Shown: piece after piece, positions 29,394-39,100 of the stretch
How positions within the stretch are numbered: position 1 is the first letter of the stretch
Layout: every line of letters begins with the position of its first letter
NCBI GenBank assembly: GCA_026196045.1
Contig: JAPHRJ010000056.1
Coordinates: 1-64,000, forward strand
DNA length: 64,000 nucleotides
Direction: 5' to 3'
From: Gammaproteobacteria bacterium
Lineage (GTDB): Bacteria; Pseudomonadota; Gammaproteobacteria; UBA6429; Thiohalophilaceae
The notes under the pieces: generated by a model
Seen by the model: only the letters and a program-made list of their open reading frames with translations
Told to the model about the DNA's origin: nothing
Databases searched by the model: none
Program-made: the position numbers and the translations under genes

Positions 29394-29544
29394 ATGTTCC
29401 TAAAAGGTGACCAGTTTAGACCGTTCGCCCTGAGCTTGTCGAAGGGTGAATACAAGTTAATATAGATATTTTACGCATCCCCTTCATGGTTCGACAAGCT
29501 CACCACGAACGGGTGGTTTGAAGGCGGTTAGTCATTAGGAACAT
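29394..29544. repeat. REP-like palindromic element between zwf and glk
   Basis: The outer ends are a perfect 10-bp inverted repeat, ATGTTCCTAA (29394-29403) and TTAGGAACAT (29535-29544). Inside, 29421-29443 and 29490-29512 are 23-bp inverted repeats with three mismatches, containing the GAGCTTGTCGAA/TTCGACAAGCTC core. It lies between two convergent genes, where it may also end transcription on both strands. A single arm recurs at 6664-6692. Confidence 0.75.
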
Positions 29545-29589
29545 ATATTTATTTTTTTCTCAACAGCATATTATATGTGATATTATATC

Positions 29590-30576
29590 TTACTGGTTTA
29601 ACAACACGTATTGCAGGGCTCCCAGTAAACCTACATGTTCGTTCAGAACCACTTTAACTGGAATATCCCTTACTAGATTAGCCATCTTGCCTTTCTGATT
29701 GAAGGCCGTGAGAAAGGAACCTTCAGAAAATTTACTAATAATTTTTGGTGCAATACCGCCCGCAATATAAACACCACCTGTAGCAAGATAGCTCAGTGCA
29801 ACATTCCCTGCCTGAGCACCATAAATTTTGATAAAACAGTCCAGTGTTTGAACCGCTAATTCATCCTTTCCTGACAAAGCATATTCTGTAATTAATGCAG
29901 GCAGGTCTTCATTCTCAAGGCGTTCTGTAAATTCACGCGATGGTGATATCTTTTTACTATCGCGTAAAAACGTATAGATATTTATCAGGCCCGGTCCAGA
30001 TAGCACCATTTCATAACTAACATGTGTATGGTTTAATTTTAGATATTGTAATAATTCCATCTGTAATTCATCGGCTGGCGAAAAATCTACATGTCCGCCT
30101 TCTGTTGGCAAGGGAACATAATGTGACTCCCGCCAGGTCAGCAGTGTTTCACCTAAGCCTGTGCCAGCACCAATCAACGCCATATGTCCATGCTGTACTG
30201 GCTTGCCATGCTGTAGAGTGACAATATCATTCTCTTCAAGTGCTGAGATGCCATAGCCAATCGCCTGAAAATCATTAATCAGAAAAATCTGGGGTATTTG
30301 CAACTCCATTTTCAATTCTTCGGCATTTAAGTCCCAGGGCAGGTTTGTCACACTCGCACTAGACCCTTTTACGGGGCCAGCGACTGCAAAACAGGCCGCA
30401 TCAATAGTTATATTTGACTCTGTTTGTTCAATGAAATGTTTAACTATCGTAGCCAGGTTTTTATAATTCTGACTGGGATAGGATATACGTGCATGATAGT
30501 CAATTTTTCTGTCTACAGTTTCAACCAATTGCAAACGTGTATTGGTACCACCGATATCACCTATTAATATCCACAT
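29590..30576 (-). CDS. glk: glucokinase
   Basis: Phosphorylates glucose with ATP, probably glucose freed by MalQ and the GH57 enzyme. The ATG at 30576 gives 328 residues and starts MWILIGDIGGTNTRLQL, with the phosphate-binding loop. LINDFQAIGYG near residue 95, ALIGAGTGLGETLLTW near 130, and LPTEGGHVDFSPAD near 150 are glucokinase signatures of the Glk (ROK-unrelated) family. The pgl stop and this ATG are one base apart (TGATATG), so the genes are translationally coupled. Confidence 0.95.
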   Translation of the reverse strand: MWILIGDIGGTNTRLQLVETVDRKIDYHARISYPSQNYKNLATIVKHFIEQTESNITIDAACFAVAGPVKGSSASVTNLPWDLNAEELKMELQIPQIFLINDFQAIGYGISALEENDIVTLQHGKPVQHGHMALIGAGTGLGETLLTWRESHYVPLPTEGGHVDFSPADELQMELLQYLKLNHTHVSYEMVLSGPGLINIYTFLRDSKKISPSREFTERLENEDLPALITEYALSGKDELAVQTLDCFIKIYGAQAGNVALSYLATGGVYIAGGIAPKIISKFSEGSFLTAFNQKGKMANLVRDIPVKVVLNEHVGLLGALQYVLLNQ

Positions 30577-30577
30577 A

Positions 30578-31351
30578 TCAGTTCCCTGCCTCGATCTCAG
30601 CAACCGCGGCTTTATCCGTATACCAGTTAGCTGATTCCAGAAAGGCAATTCGACTCATGGGCAAATCTTTGACTGAACGTTCTTTGTTAAATATCTTCTT
30701 CAATACAGGTGCCTTATTATCACCACAGGCCATAATCAATAAATCATCACAAGTTTCAAGCACAGGGTAAGTCAGGCTGATTCGCCAACTATCCAGTTTC
30801 TCCACATACACTTTAGCAACAGCCTTCTTTTCTTCATTAAGAATGTCCGTATGGGGAAATAATGAAGCGGTATGGCCATCATCCCCCATACCCAGCATGA
30901 TCAAATCAAACTTTGGTAAACCAGAGTCTGTCACGTCTAAATACCTGTGTAAGTTTTCTGTATATTTCTGTACATAGTTTTCAATATCATTCTCTGAAAA
31001 ACTATCGCCAACCACCATAGGAAAAACCTGCTCTGCAGGAACAGGGATATGATCAATCAATGCTTCTTTCGCCATAAGATAATTACTATCTTTATGATCA
31101 ACCGGCACCATTCGTTCATCCCCCCAAAACAGATATACCTTAGACCAGTCAATCTGACCGGCATACTTATCTTCAGCCAGCATTTGATATAACGGTTTTG
31201 GGGTTGAGCCGCCGGTCAGGGCAACGCAAAATTTTCCTTTTTGCTTTATCGCCTGTGTCGCAGCCGCTACCCAGTAATTGGCCGCTTCAACAAGTAACGT
31301 CGATTGATCAGAAAAAATATTTAAGTGAGGTGGTACTGAAGACACTGGCAT
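30578..31351 (-). CDS. pgl: 6-phosphogluconolactonase
   Basis: Hydrolyses 6-phosphogluconolactone to 6-phosphogluconate, between Zwf and Gnd. At 257 residues it is of the DevB type. Signatures are ALTGGSTPKPLYQML near residue 43, YLFWGDERMVP near 72, and LIMLGMGDDGHTASLFPHT near 150, with the catalytic His. It forms a two-gene operon with glk, converging with gnd-zwf; together they supply the whole oxidative branch. A perfect palindrome lies 28 bases upstream of its start. Confidence 0.95.
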   Translation of the reverse strand: MPVSSVPPHLNIFSDQSTLLVEAANYWVAAATQAIKQKGKFCVALTGGSTPKPLYQMLAEDKYAGQIDWSKVYLFWGDERMVPVDHKDSNYLMAKEALIDHIPVPAEQVFPMVVGDSFSENDIENYVQKYTENLHRYLDVTDSGLPKFDLIMLGMGDDGHTASLFPHTDILNEEKKAVAKVYVEKLDSWRISLTYPVLETCDDLLIMACGDNKAPVLKKIFNKERSVKDLPMSRIAFLESANWYTDKAAVAEIEAGN

Positions 31352-31379
31352 CTCCCTGATAAGTTATTGACTCCCATGC

Positions 31380-31399
31380 TATCAAACCCTGGTTTGATA
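31380..31399. promoter_or_regulatory. perfect palindrome upstream of pgl-glk, candidate operator
   Basis: TATCAAACC-CT-GGTTTGATA is a perfect 9+2+9 inverted repeat, 29-48 bases before the pgl ATG. This is the right size and place for a dimeric repressor or activator site. I cannot assign it to a known regulator. No T-run follows on either strand, so a terminator is unlikely. Confidence 0.5.
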
Positions 31400-31435
31400 A
31401 CTAAGCACTTTTGTCAAAAGAATAATCGGCTACAG

Positions 31436-31451
31436 AAAAAAAGGGGGGGGG
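31436..31451 (+). repeat. A7G9 homopolymer tract
   Basis: Seven A residues are followed by nine G residues in the gap between pgl and the Fur-type gene. Such G runs can slip during replication. It lies more than 80 bases upstream of the pgl start and behind the Fur-type gene, so any effect would be on transcription. Confidence 0.6.
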
Positions 31452-31543
31452 CTAGCTATGATAAAGAATGAGGATGCGATGACAGATTAATGTCCAGCCT
31501 TTAAATGAATTTATAAATTCACATAATAAAAGGTGTATGCTGA

Positions 31544-31984
31544 CTAGTTGCTTTTATTTTTGATGCGGAAAATAATATCCACACTTTCAGCAACTGTACC
31601 ATCAGGTAAGTTCGGCAGATTGTCCACGACCATATTGCTGTCGGCAGGTACATCAAACAATTTACCAGTATCGACATTATAAAAGTGATGGTGGTCACTG
31701 GTGTTGGAATCATAGAAAATCTTGGTCGGATCGACAATTAATTCACGTACCAGACCTTTTTGGGCAAATAAACCCAGCGTATTGTAAATCGTTGCCTTGG
31801 AGGCCTTTGGACGTTCTTCATTGAGCCGGGACAGTACTTGCTCTGCCGATAAATGTTGTGGGCGTGCAAACAGGATCTGGGCAATTTCCAGTCGCTGTTT
31901 TGTGGGCGTAATACCGTGTTCTAACAAAAGGCCACGTACGTCTGTTCGGGTCAAGCCCGTAGTCATCATGCTGAGATTTTCCAT
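31544..31984 (-). CDS. Fur-superfamily regulator, Irr-like, without cysteine
   Basis: A 146-residue winged-helix regulator. The DNA-binding domain spans residues ~10-90 (GITPTKQRLEIAQILF, KATIYNTLGLFAQKGLV). DHHHFYN near 98-104 is the metal or haem region typical of Fur/Irr proteins. There is no cysteine at all, so the structural CxxC zinc sites of Fur and PerR are missing, as in Irr-like members. A good promoter lies so close upstream that the mRNA would begin at about the first ATG; translation from the Met at 31969 or 31966 is also possible. The target is unknown; neighbours are pgl and thiO. Confidence 0.85.
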   Translation of the reverse strand: MENLSMMTTGLTRTDVRGLLLEHGITPTKQRLEIAQILFARPQHLSAEQVLSRLNEERPKASKATIYNTLGLFAQKGLVRELIVDPTKIFYDSNTSDHHHFYNVDTGKLFDVPADSNMVVDNLPNLPDGTVAESVDIIFRIKNKSN

Positions 31985-31991
31985 AGGCCTG

Positions 31992-32021
31992 AGTATAGCG
32001 CAGGTTTTTTGAATTTGTCTA
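31992..32021 (-). promoter_or_regulatory. candidate promoter of the Fur-type gene
   Basis: On the minus strand TAGACA (32016-32021) and TATACT (31992-31997) are separated by 18 bases, each with five of six consensus matches. Transcription would start near 31985, at or next to the annotated start codon, which suggests a leaderless message or a start a few codons later. Confidence 0.5.
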
Positions 32022-32053
32022 TTTCTAAACTACAGTCGAAATTATTATTCAAG

Positions 32054-33142
32054 CTATTGATTAATCAAAATTTTGTACACCTGAGGGTCAATAACAGGAT
32101 TTCGCATTAACATGATATCCGTCAATAAATGTGCAGATGCCAGGCCCAGAACGACACCATTTCTAAAATGCCCTGAATTCACATACAGGTTCTTTACTAA
32201 TGGATGTTCACCAATATATGGGATCCCAGTCGGTGATCCTGGCCGCAGTCCTGCCCAGTGATGTTCAACTTCATAATTGGCCAACGCCGGCACCAGCCGT
32301 TGAGCTTCTTGCTGTAATTCTTCCCGTGCTTGCTCCGTCGTCGATTTATCAAACCCCGTTTCCTCCAGGGTGCTGCCGATCAAAACCCGGCCATCACGCC
32401 TGGGAATAAGATAGCGATCTCGACTGAGTAAAATACGAGATACCACGCCGGGTTTGGCTCGATACAGCAGCATTTGCCCTCGAACGGGACGCACGGGTAA
32501 GGTGACTCCCGTTTCAGCCAGTAAATTTGAACTCCAGGCCCCACCAGCCACGATCACTGTATTAGCAGTTAATGTTTCTCCTTCGAGCATCACACCGTCT
32601 ATCTGGCCTTTTTTGATTGACAGTTTTTTGACGGACGTATTTTCAAGGATGTTAACCCCCTGTTTTAAAAGGCTCTCCTTTATTGCTTTTATAAATCTCG
32701 GATTACGCACATGCCCCACATCCGGCATCCAGATGGCCGAGTCAGGCACCTCTCCCAGTTCTGGAGCCAACTCCTGAATCTGGACCGGGGTAATTTCAGA
32801 TACATTTCGCCCAAAGCGTAGTCCCCAATCTACTGCGGCCTGATTATTATCTGCATGCAGGATCATGAGTCCATTTTGTTCCAGTTCCGGATCGAGTCCT
32901 GTCTCCTTATATATAGAACTGATTAAATTGGGATAAACGGCCTGTCCCCAATTTGCCAAAGCCGTCACGGCCTCGTCATATCGCCAGGGATATAAGGGAG
33001 AAAGAATTCCCCCTCCCGCCCAGGATGACTCCTGCCCACATTGGCCCTGTTCAACGATGGTGACAGATAGCCTCGCGGCACACAGTTCTCGGGCGGTTAA
33101 CATTCCTATCAATCCCCCACCGATGACCAGACAATCCCGCAT
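32054..33142 (-). CDS. thiO: glycine oxidase, thiamine biosynthesis
   Basis: An FAD enzyme of the DAO family that oxidises glycine to the imine used for the thiazole ring of thiamine. The N-terminal CLVIGGGLIGMLTARELC is the FAD-binding loop, ESSWAGGGILSPLYPW near residue 40 is the ThiO signature, and HHWAGLRPGSPTGIPYIG near 310 completes the FAD site. The 362-residue length fits. No other thi gene is near. thiO beside the minor pilin genes is also the order I recall in Pseudomonas aeruginosa. Confidence 0.9.
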   Translation of the reverse strand: MRDCLVIGGGLIGMLTARELCAARLSVTIVEQGQCGQESSWAGGGILSPLYPWRYDEAVTALANWGQAVYPNLISSIYKETGLDPELEQNGLMILHADNNQAAVDWGLRFGRNVSEITPVQIQELAPELGEVPDSAIWMPDVGHVRNPRFIKAIKESLLKQGVNILENTSVKKLSIKKGQIDGVMLEGETLTANTVIVAGGAWSSNLLAETGVTLPVRPVRGQMLLYRAKPGVVSRILLSRDRYLIPRRDGRVLIGSTLEETGFDKSTTEQAREELQQEAQRLVPALANYEVEHHWAGLRPGSPTGIPYIGEHPLVKNLYVNSGHFRNGVVLGLASAHLLTDIMLMRNPVIDPQVYKILINQ

Positions 33143-33320
33143 TTCGACCTCTTTATGTGTTGAAAACGCCTATTATGCCACTTTTATACGCCAGGCTGGC
33201 AGCCACTAAAAATGTTAATCCATCCACATATTTTCGCTCACTTTGACCGCTTATCCGGTATTTGAAAGGGCTTGTCTGATACAAAATGAACTGAAGTGGG
33301 TTTTCAACTATAAATTCATT

Positions 33321-33953
33321 ATGAAAAAAGAACGCGGACTAACTCTGATCGAACTGATGGTGACGCTGGTGATTTTTATCCTCATCACCTCGCTGGCATT
33401 CCCAGGTTTCCAGTTGTACAAGCAAAACAGTAACCGGGTGACCCAGACTAATGATTTGATCAGCGCACTCAACCTGGCTCGTAGTGAAGCCGTGCAACGA
33501 AACCTGAATATTGCAGTCTGTGCCAGTGTAGATCTGGCGACATGCAGCGAGGTTAATGACTGGACCACAGGCTGGATTATGTTTATCGATGACAACCAGA
33601 ATGGTGTAGCTGATGCCACAGATGGCAATGGTCTTATTGATGGTGGCGAAGCAACGCTTCTAACAAGACATGGTCGCTTATCTGGAGCCAATTTAGTCTA
33701 TACCGATGTAGACAATGGCGCTGTTTCTGTCCGGTTTGATTCAGGTGGTATGCCATCAGTTTTTAATGCCGCTGGCGCAGCAACAACCAGCGCAACATTT
33801 ATGCGTTGCGATGATCGACGAAACACAGATGCGCTCCCAAACCAGCATGCCCGTGCGGTGCTTTTAACTCGAACTGGCCGAGTCAGAATATCGAATGATA
33901 ATGATGATAACGGTGTACATAATGGGTTAACCGCTGAACTGGCTTGCCCTTAA
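33321..33953 (+). CDS. fimT: type IV pilus minor pilin, FimT/GspH family
   Basis: A 210-residue prepilin. I chose the ATG at 33321, which gives the short basic leader MKKERG and the prepilin peptidase site G^LTLIELMVTLVIF with Glu at +5. The following hydrophobic helix and the NDLISALNLARSEAVQRN segment are typical of GspH/FimT proteins. The globular part has paired cysteines (VCASVDLATC). The gene begins the operon fimT-pilV-pilW-pilX-small protein-pilY1, whose products form the pilus tip complex. It could equally be named fimU. Confidence 0.85.
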   Translation: MKKERGLTLIELMVTLVIFILITSLAFPGFQLYKQNSNRVTQTNDLISALNLARSEAVQRNLNIAVCASVDLATCSEVNDWTTGWIMFIDDNQNGVADATDGNGLIDGGEATLLTRHGRLSGANLVYTDVDNGAVSVRFDSGGMPSVFNAAGAATTSATFMRCDDRRNTDALPNQHARAVLLTRTGRVRISNDNDDNGVHNGLTAELACP

Positions 33954-33986
33954 GGTCATAACCCAAATTAATTTTGGTTATTTAAC

Positions 33987-34523
33987 ATGTTTAATATGAT
34001 TAACACAAAAAAACAACAAGGTCTGACACTGGTCGAAGTCATGGTTGCCCTGGTGATTCTGTCAGTGGGGTTGCTGGGGCTGGCCGGTCTGCAAATCAGT
34101 GGCATACGCGGTGCCTCTGGTTCTAATTATCGTGTACAGGCCGTACTCGCTGCTAATGATCTTGCTGACCGCATGCACACCAATGTTTCCTCTGTTGATG
34201 ATGACAATTCATTTGCAGCACAGGCAATAACTACGGATGACTGTGCTAACAATGCCCCTGCTGCCGTGGATTGTACTGCCAACAACTGCAGTAATACTCA
34301 AATGGCCGCTTTTGATCTCAATGATGTTTGCCTTAACGTTGCGAGTACCTTACCTCAACCTGCGACCATCACCACCACCTGTGTTGATAATAATACAGGG
34401 GACGGTGATGTCTGTACTAATGGCTCCACCCATACAATTAATATCACCTGGAATGAAGTGACTGATACTAGCGTTAATGGTGGTAACCGAGTTCAAACTG
34501 TCAACATTGTAGTAACGCCATGA
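33987..34523 (+). CDS. pilV: type IV pilus minor pilin PilV
   Basis: A 178-residue prepilin with leader MFNMINTKKQQG and the cleavage site G^LTLVEVMVALVILSVGLLGLAGLQ, which is characteristic of PilV. RVQAVLAANDLADRMHTN follows as in this family. The globular domain has several cysteines (DDCANN, DCTANNCSN, DVCLN, TTCVD, DVCTN). It helps prime pilus assembly and links PilY1 to the minor pilins. Its stop overlaps the pilW start (ATGA). Confidence 0.88.
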   Translation: MFNMINTKKQQGLTLVEVMVALVILSVGLLGLAGLQISGIRGASGSNYRVQAVLAANDLADRMHTNVSSVDDDNSFAAQAITTDDCANNAPAAVDCTANNCSNTQMAAFDLNDVCLNVASTLPQPATITTTCVDNNTGDGDVCTNGSTHTINITWNEVTDTSVNGGNRVQTVNIVVTP

Positions 34524-35254
34524 AAATGAATCACACAATTAACAGGCAACAAGGTCTAACGTTAATTGAGCTAATGGTAGCTCTATTGATCAGCCTGCTT
34601 ATACTGGCTGGTTTAATCACAGTTTATCAATCTAATAACCGAGCCATGCGCACCAGTGATAGTCTGATCCGAATACAGGAAAGTGGACGATTTTCGATGG
34701 ACTTTATTATTCGTGACTTACGCATGGCAGGCTTCCCCGCTATTGATACCAGTCTACATAACCAGGTTGCAGGTACTGATGGCGGTGGCACGGCAAGCGA
34801 TACCCTGAACATCGTTAACAATACCGGCACCGACTGTCTCGGTGATGCGGTTGCCGGTGTAGTTACCAATACCTACACGGTTGCAAATACACCCAGACTA
34901 AACAGACAGGGCACCCTTATCCCTGCTCTTTTTTGTAATAATGTTGAGCTGGTTGAAGGTATTGAAAATATGCAAGTGCTGTATGGCATTGACACAGATG
35001 CAAAACGGGATGGTGTTCCAAACCGCTACACAACCGCCAACAATGTGGTAGCCATGGCCGGTGGCTGGGAACGTGTTGTTGCGGTCCGTATTGCCATGCT
35101 AGCCACTAGTGTTGATGCATTTTTAGCAGGTACCAGTACTCGAACATATCGAATGTTAATCCCAGGAGGCCTGGGAGCTATTAATGACAACATAATGCGC
35201 CGTGAATACACAACTACTGTGTCATTAGAAAACTATCTGTATGAATACAACTAG
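34520..35254 (+). CDS. pilW: type IV pilus minor pilin PilW
   Basis: A 244-residue prepilin with leader ending QQG and G^LTLIELMVALLISLLILAGLITVYQ, followed by RIQESGRFSMDFIIRDLRMAGF, a block typical of PilW. VELVEGIENMQVLYGID in the C-terminal half is also conserved in this family. Length is somewhat short compared with the ~275 residues of P. aeruginosa PilW, but no frameshift is seen. Translation is coupled with pilV by a four-base overlap. Confidence 0.88.
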   Translation: MKMNHTINRQQGLTLIELMVALLISLLILAGLITVYQSNNRAMRTSDSLIRIQESGRFSMDFIIRDLRMAGFPAIDTSLHNQVAGTDGGGTASDTLNIVNNTGTDCLGDAVAGVVTNTYTVANTPRLNRQGTLIPALFCNNVELVEGIENMQVLYGIDTDAKRDGVPNRYTTANNVVAMAGGWERVVAVRIAMLATSVDAFLAGTSTRTYRMLIPGGLGAINDNIMRREYTTTVSLENYLYEYN

Positions 35255-35285
35255 TCGAATAGTATCTCTATCCAGGAAAGTAGAA

Positions 35286-35780
35286 ATGAAAAGCATGATT
35301 CAACAACGACCCGCTCAGCAACAAGGTATTGTACTCGTTGTCGCCTTATTGATCCTGATGGTTATGACTGTCATCGGAACCTCCATGCTAAGCACCGCGA
35401 CTATGGAAGAGCGTATGGCCAACAATCTGCAAACATCCAATGCTGCATTCCAGGCAGCAAACTCCTGTTTTAAAGATACTATTAATACACCACCTGGACA
35501 GGATTATTCCATAACCCTCTCAAATGCCATCAATGATATGAATAATAATCAATTCAATCAATGTGATGATCCTGCTGCACCCGGCACAGATCTATATGGT
35601 ACCGCCCTGGATACCCAGGCAATAGCAAATGCCAGCAGTACCCAGCCCTTCCAGCCCCGAGGTTATGAACTTAGCCTTTTCAAAGGGGTGAGTGTTCCCA
35701 TTTCCGTAACGGCTAATCTTGCTAATGCCAGCACAAGCGTAACTTTACAAATAACTGGTGGGGTCATTATCCCACAGTAA
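35286..35780 (+). CDS. pilX: type IV pilus assembly protein PilX
   Basis: A 164-residue PilX-type protein. The ATG at 35286 is preceded by AGGAAAG; an earlier ATG at 35241 lies inside pilW and is less likely. The N-terminal QQQG^IVLVVALLILMVMTVIGTSMLSTATMEERMANN is the PilX signature, with Ile after the cleavage Gly and no Glu at +5. ANNLQTSNAAFQAANSC follows as usual. It is thought to work at the pilus tip with PilV, PilW and PilY1. Confidence 0.88.
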   Translation: MKSMIQQRPAQQQGIVLVVALLILMVMTVIGTSMLSTATMEERMANNLQTSNAAFQAANSCFKDTINTPPGQDYSITLSNAINDMNNNQFNQCDDPAAPGTDLYGTALDTQAIANASSTQPFQPRGYELSLFKGVSVPISVTANLANASTSVTLQITGGVIIPQ

Positions 35781-35827
35781 TATACCGAAAGCGGATTTTG
35801 TCCGCATTCTGTTAAAGGAGTATACCG

Positions 35828-36145
35828 ATGAAAACATTTACTTATATCTTGTCACTACTTGCCTTGCTGGCTTTTCCAGTTGTTGGGCACAGCGATTTTG
35901 TCGTTGTTAATGAATCTGTAGAAGCGGCTTATATTAGTGTCCGCATCGATAAGTCATTAAACGGCACAATATCTGTTTCTGACTGTGCAAAATGTAAAGC
36001 CCTAAAATTGAAGATTAATCCTGATACCAAAGCAAAGCATAAAGGCAAGCCTGTACATTTATATAAAATAAAAGAATTGAATGGCGTACCCGGAACCGTC
36101 ACCTATGACGTAAAAACTAAAACCGCCGTCAGAGTTAGATGGTAA
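35828..36145 (+). CDS. small secreted protein between pilX and pilY1
   Basis: A 105-residue protein with a strong ribosome binding site (AAAGGAG) and a signal peptide probably cleaved near GHS, residues 20-22. The mature part is basic, with a CAKC pair near residues 54-57 and lysine-rich strands (KAKHKGKPVHLYKIKEL, TVTYDVKTKTAVRVRW). Pseudomonas aeruginosa has a similar-sized protein, PilY2, but that gene lies after pilY1, and I cannot show homology. The location makes a pilus-related or PilY1-related role likely. No known domain is recognised. Confidence 0.6.
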   Translation: MKTFTYILSLLALLAFPVVGHSDFVVVNESVEAAYISVRIDKSLNGTISVSDCAKCKALKLKINPDTKAKHKGKPVHLYKIKELNGVPGTVTYDVKTKTAVRVRW

Positions 36146-36199
36146 CCATTCATTGCGTAAGTAATTTTTAGTTATAAAATTGAAATCATGAGGTGCGTC

Positions 36200-39100
36200 A
36201 TGCGTACATTATTTAAAAAATTCACTCTTAGCCTGGCTACCAGCCTGTATATTCTTATGGCAAGCCCGGTGATGGCCGAAGATACTGAACTCTTTATTGG
36301 CTTAAGCGCTGGTACAAATGAAGTGCGCCCTAATATTCTTTTTATTATTGATACCTCGGGTAGTATGGATGGTGATGTCATCGTGCCCACTGGAACGTAT
36401 CAACCAGGGACAACTTACTCAGGGGCTTGTAGTTCTTCTCGCTATTATTACAGCACCTCTGGCAATCCCCCTAACTGTAGCTATACCACCTCCTATATAC
36501 CTGTCGCTGATTACCATTGTGCTGATGCCTCCTCAGCACTGGGAAGCACTGGTAGCGGCTATTATGTCGGTCGGCATGCACGCTATAGAAATAGCTCGCC
36601 TGATTACTGGACCAGCTTTTATAGATATTATGGTGACCAATTCGAATGTGAAGCCGACTATGGTAACCATGGTGATGGCACCGCTGGCGAAGTATACCCT
36701 GCCAATGAATCCAATGGTGGCCCATGGAACTCAACCGACACCAACAGTATCTCCTGGACCAGCACCGGATCTATCTACACAATATACACGGCCAATTATA
36801 TCAACTTTTTGAATACAGCAGGTAATAGTGAAACCTGGACTCGCCTGCAAGTTGTCCAGCATGCGTTAAAAAATATTATCGACAGCACTTCCGGTATTAA
36901 TGCGGCATTAATGCGCTTTGATTCGAGATACTCCGGTAATGAAGGCGGCTACTTTGTTCAGGGTATGAAAGAAATGACGACTACCCCGACTGATACACGC
37001 ACGCCATTCAAGGCATCCATTGATGCGCTGGATCATGAAGGTTATACTCCGCTGGCAGAAACCCTGTATGAAGCCATGCTCTATTATCAGGGTAAAGCAC
37101 CTCATTTTGGTAACAATGCCTTACCAGATGGTAATGTTGCTGAAGTGATTGTTAATTCTTCTGATGTTGCTGCTGATCCAGATCTTGTTGTTGGTAATTA
37201 CAAAAGCCCGATTGAATTTCAATGTCAGAAAAACTTTGTCGTATTACTGACGGATGGTACCCCAGTCAATGACGATGATGCTGATACGCTAGTCAACACT
37301 ATCCCTAACTTTACTACCCTTACCGGAAATGGCACTGCATGCGCTCATTCCGCAGATAACTGCCTGGATGAAATTGCCCACTTCATGTATGAAACAGACC
37401 AAGATCTTAAACAGGGCGATCAAAATGTGTCTACCTACACCATCGGTTTCGCTACTAACCAGACTTTACTGTATGATACGGCCCTCAAGGGAGGGAGTAC
37501 TGGTGGTATAGGGGGTAGCGGCTATTTTCTTGCTAACTCACTTGAAGGACTAACCAGTGCTTTTACGTCCATTATTACGAATATTCTCGCGATTAATTCA
37601 ACCTTCGTGGCACCGGCCGTTTCAGTCAATGCCTTTAACCGCTTAACTCATCGAAATGAGCTATATTTTGCCCTCTTCCGTCCGGAAGAAAGTACACGCT
37701 GGTCCGGTAATCTTAAGCGCTACAAGTTAATGCGCAGCGACCCGCTTGATCTAACCTCAGAGCTCATTGTCGCGGATGTTAATGATGAAGATGCGGTTGA
37801 TCCAGCAACAGGTTTCTTCAAAGATACGGCACAAAGTTACTGGAGTAGCACCATTGATGGCAGTGATGTATCCCTCGGTGGTGCAGCAGAAAACTTGCCG
37901 TTGGACCGAACTGTGTATACTTATACCGGTGCAACTGCAGCTAACAACTCGCCTCTTAATATTGATACTAACAAACTGCATGAAGACAACGATGTATCTG
38001 ACGCCGGTGGCACCGGCACCCTGACCAATACTTTACTTGGGCTAGCGGCTACCACAACCGATGCAGATCGTATCGAGCTTATTAAATGGGCTCGCGGTAT
38101 TGATATCCATGATGATGACGAAGATAATTCAACAACGGATGCTCGTCAGTTCATAGCGGACCCACTACATAGTAAACCCAATGTGGTCACCTATGCGGGT
38201 ACGGATGAGACCGATCTGGATGTTACCGTTTATATAACAACCAATGAAGGTCATTTACATGCCATTGCCGCAGAAACCGGTGTTGAACAGTTCTCCTTCG
38301 TTCCGACCGAGTTATTGCCTAACCTTAATGTCATGAAAATTAACCAAAGTACCGGCTTCCATACTTATGGGCTAGATGGCCCTCTAACCACCTGGCATAA
38401 CGACCTCAATAATAATCTCAAGCTCATGGACAGTGCTGGTAATATTGATACTGTTGACAGTGTTGAAGAACACATCTACCTGTATTTCGGCATGCGCCGT
38501 GGGGGCAATAACTACTATGCCCTGGATGTCACAAACCGTAATAGTCCAAAACTGAAATGGGTTATCAAAGGTGGTGTTGACGGTGGTGACTTTGAAGAAC
38601 TGGCACAAACCTGGTCAAAACCTACCTTAGCTAAAATTATGTTCAATGGTCACCCTGAGAATGTGCTAATTTTTGGTGGTGGTTATGACACAACTCAGGA
38701 CAATGCAAGCTTGCCTGCAGATGACGTGGTTGGCCGCGCTATTTATATCGTCGATGCCGATACCGGTGTTCGTTTATGGTGGGCGGGTCCTACCGGATCA
38801 GGTGCAAACCTGGAACTGGCAGATATGAAAAATAGTATTGCCGCTGATATTAAACTTGTTGATAGCAATCTCAATGGTGTTATCGATCGTTTATATACCA
38901 CCGATCTGGGCGCCCGCGTCTGGCGTGTTGACCTGGATGAAGATCATACTGGTAATGATGCTAATACGTTAGCTACAGCCGGTGCCATCGCGGACCTGGG
39001 TGGTGCTGATGCAGAAAACAACCGTCGCTTCTATTACGCACCCAGTGTCTCCTTTGCTGCTAGACATGGTGAGCGTTTTTATGCCATCGCCGTTGGATCA

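Noticed and set aside
31519-31737. ORF in another frame of the Fur-type gene
   Set aside because: It follows the codon pattern of the real gene and has no features of its own.
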